A stretch of DNA of 64,000 nucleotides from Darwinibacter acetoxidans_A (GTDB lineage Bacteria; Bacillota; Limnochordia; Darwinibacteriales; Darwinibacteriaceae). Position numbers and translations under genes: made by a program. Of this stretch, positions 62,473 through 64,000 are shown one piece after another. The stretch lies in contig JBHGWS010000001.1 of NCBI GenBank assembly GCA_041936745.1, positions 1 through 64,000 on the forward strand, written 5' to 3'. Numbering within the stretch: position 1 is the stretch's first letter; each line of letters starts with the position of its first letter. The notes under the pieces were generated by a model. It did not search any database. It was not told where the DNA came from and worked only from the letters and a program-made list of their open reading frames with translations.

Positions 62473-63489
62473 GTGACTAAAAACATTTGGTGGGGCCTTG
62501 TCCTTGTGGGCATCCTTTTGTTTTTTTACCGGGTCAGGCTGGTACTGGCCCCTTTCTTTTTCGCTGTAGTGATCGCCTACCTTCTATACCCCGCAGTTAC
62601 CGCCTTTGAAAACAAAGGTGTGCCTAAGACGGCCGCTATTTTATTAATTTACGCCTGCCTTGGCGTCATCTTTGCCGTGTTTTTTTTATTCTTTCTGCCC
62701 AAGCTAGGTGCGGAACTGGCCGAAATTTTAGAAAAACTGCCTGCCCGGGTCGAGCAGTGGGAAAATTTTGGGGCCGGCAGCCTGCAGAAGCTGGGTAAAA
62801 TTAAACTGCCCGGTGTAGTTCAAGACGGCGTCAACATCGTGATGGAACGCTTGGAATTAGCATTGGAGGGGTTGGCGAATAAAGCTGCCCGGGGGCTGAT
62901 GGGGGCTGTGGCCGTTTTGGCGGCTTTATTAATTTCTCCCATCCTCGCTTTTTATTTTCTCAAAGACCACCAAGCGATGCGCAGCCGCAGCCTGCAGTTT
63001 GTCCCCGCACCTTACAGGGGCGAGGTGCAGAACATTGCCCGGGAGATCAGCGGTGCTTTAAACAGCTTTTTTCGGGGGCAGATTCTTATTTCGCTTTTGG
63101 TGGGCCTTTTGATCTACGGCGGTTTGGCCTTTTTAAAAGTGCCCTACGCTTTATTCATAGGCCTGCTGGCGGGCCTTTTTGATATTATCCCTTACTTTGG
63201 GCCCATCCTTGGTTTCGTCCCGGCGGCTTTTTTTGCCCTGCTTAAATCGCCTCTGACGGTTCTTTGGGTGGCTCTTCTTTTCATTGCCGTCAACCAATTG
63301 GAAAGCTGTGTCATTGCGCCGAAAATTATTGGCGACAGAGTTGGTTTGCATCCTTTAGTCGTCATTTTCGCTATTTTAGTCGGCGGCGATCTCTTAGGTG
63401 TTGTGGGAATGCTTGTGGCAATACCCATCACCGCTATTTTGCGCGTTTTGCTGCAATATTTTTTTGGCTCCGGATCCCCCACAGGTTAA
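62473..63489 (+). CDS. AI-2E family transporter (PerM type)
   Basis: The 338-residue membrane protein has about eight spans, with the family features FAVVIAYLLYPAVTAFENKG, LISPILAFYFLKDH, GLLAGLFDIIPYFGPILGFV, and NQLESCVIAPKIIGDRVGLH. Members of this family export or exchange small solutes or ions in several species; the substrate here is unknown. The GTG at 62473 has no clear Shine-Dalgarno and may be coupled to the small gene before it. Members are often found upstream of alaS, as here. Confidence 0.88.
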   Translation: MTKNIWWGLVLVGILLFFYRVRLVLAPFFFAVVIAYLLYPAVTAFENKGVPKTAAILLIYACLGVIFAVFFLFFLPKLGAELAEILEKLPARVEQWENFGAGSLQKLGKIKLPGVVQDGVNIVMERLELALEGLANKAARGLMGAVAVLAALLISPILAFYFLKDHQAMRSRSLQFVPAPYRGEVQNIAREISGALNSFFRGQILISLLVGLLIYGGLAFLKVPYALFIGLLAGLFDIIPYFGPILGFVPAAFFALLKSPLTVLWVALLFIAVNQLESCVIAPKIIGDRVGLHPLVVIFAILVGGDLLGVVGMLVAIPITAILRVLLQYFFGSGSPTG

Positions 63490-63509
63490 AACTATGGCCG
63501 TCGCTTTTG

Positions 63510-63538
63510 TTGACAAGCAGGTAGGAGTTGGATAATAT
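63510..63538 (+). promoter_or_regulatory. Sigma-A promoter of alaS
   Basis: A perfect TTGACA (63510-63515), 17 nt and TAATAT (63533-63538) lie between the permease stop and alaS. The 45 nt from the predicted start to the gene are too short for a T-box. Confidence 0.88.
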
Positions 63539-63546
63539 TGAGGTAG

Positions 63547-64000
<454 letters not shown>

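Overview
The window looks like a chromosomal segment of an endospore-forming, anaerobic-type Firmicute (Clostridia or a related deep lineage) of middling G+C. The evidence is a set of sporulation genes (an alpha/beta-type SASP, gpr, spoIIP, a GerM-domain gene, yqfC/yqfD), Firmicute gene order (holA/rpsT/gpr; lepA-hemW-hrcA-grpE-dnaK-dnaJ-prmA-rsmE-mtaB; phoH-pgpH-ybeY-dgkA-cdd-era; recJ-apt-relA-dtd; hisS-aspS-6S RNA-tcdA-rarA), SigI/RsgI, and an Rnf-type complex. Strong AGGAGG-type ribosome binding sites and many GTG and TTG starts are typical of the group. No tRNA, rRNA or CRISPR array was seen. Most of the window is conserved housekeeping DNA on the + strand.

Layout: 1-640, the tail of a methyltransferase facing a divergent SASP gene. 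838-5580, an Rnf-type operon (rnfC, fused rnfD-rnfG with extra FMN-binding repeats, rnfE, rnfA) with no rnfB; RnfE and RnfA lack the cysteines that normally hold the intramembrane 2Fe-2S cluster. 5662-9620, comEA-comEC-holA facing rpsT. 10094-14534, gpr, a GerM-domain gene, spoIIP and murJ. 14606-25706, lepA, hemW, the CIRCE-controlled heat-shock operon, and methyltransferases. 25781-35911, rpsU, the NfeD/flotillin pair, yqfC-yqfD, phoH, pgpH, ybeY, a kinase-phosphatase fusion, cdd and era. 35962-37605, sigI-rsgI. 37602-44003, queA, tgt, yajC, three little-known genes, secD and secF. 44050-44363, a degenerate group II intron lying just after the secF terminator. 44366-54370, hpt (minus), recJ, apt, relA, dtd, an MBL hydrolase, hemZ and a PrsA-like foldase with TPRs. 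54433-60108, hisS, aspS, a small minus-strand membrane gene, 6S RNA, tcdA and rarA. 60220-62205, iscR-iscS-iscU, then a 56-residue unannotated-type gene, an AI-2E family permease and the start of alaS.

The genes fall into a few working groups: membrane electron transfer (Rnf); DNA uptake (ComEA/ComEC); spore formation and germination (SASP, GPR, SpoIIP, GerM, YqfC/D); protein folding and export (HrcA-GrpE-DnaK-DnaJ, YajC-SecD-SecF, PrsA-like); tRNA modification and charging (MtaB, QueA, Tgt, TcdA, HisRS, AspRS, AlaRS, Dtd); nucleotide and alarmone metabolism (Hpt, Apt, Cdd, RelA, PgpH); and Fe-S assembly (IscR/S/U). Starts were reassigned where a Shine-Dalgarno sequence clearly supports a position other than the longest open frame. 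Family assignments come from reading the translations, not from database searches.
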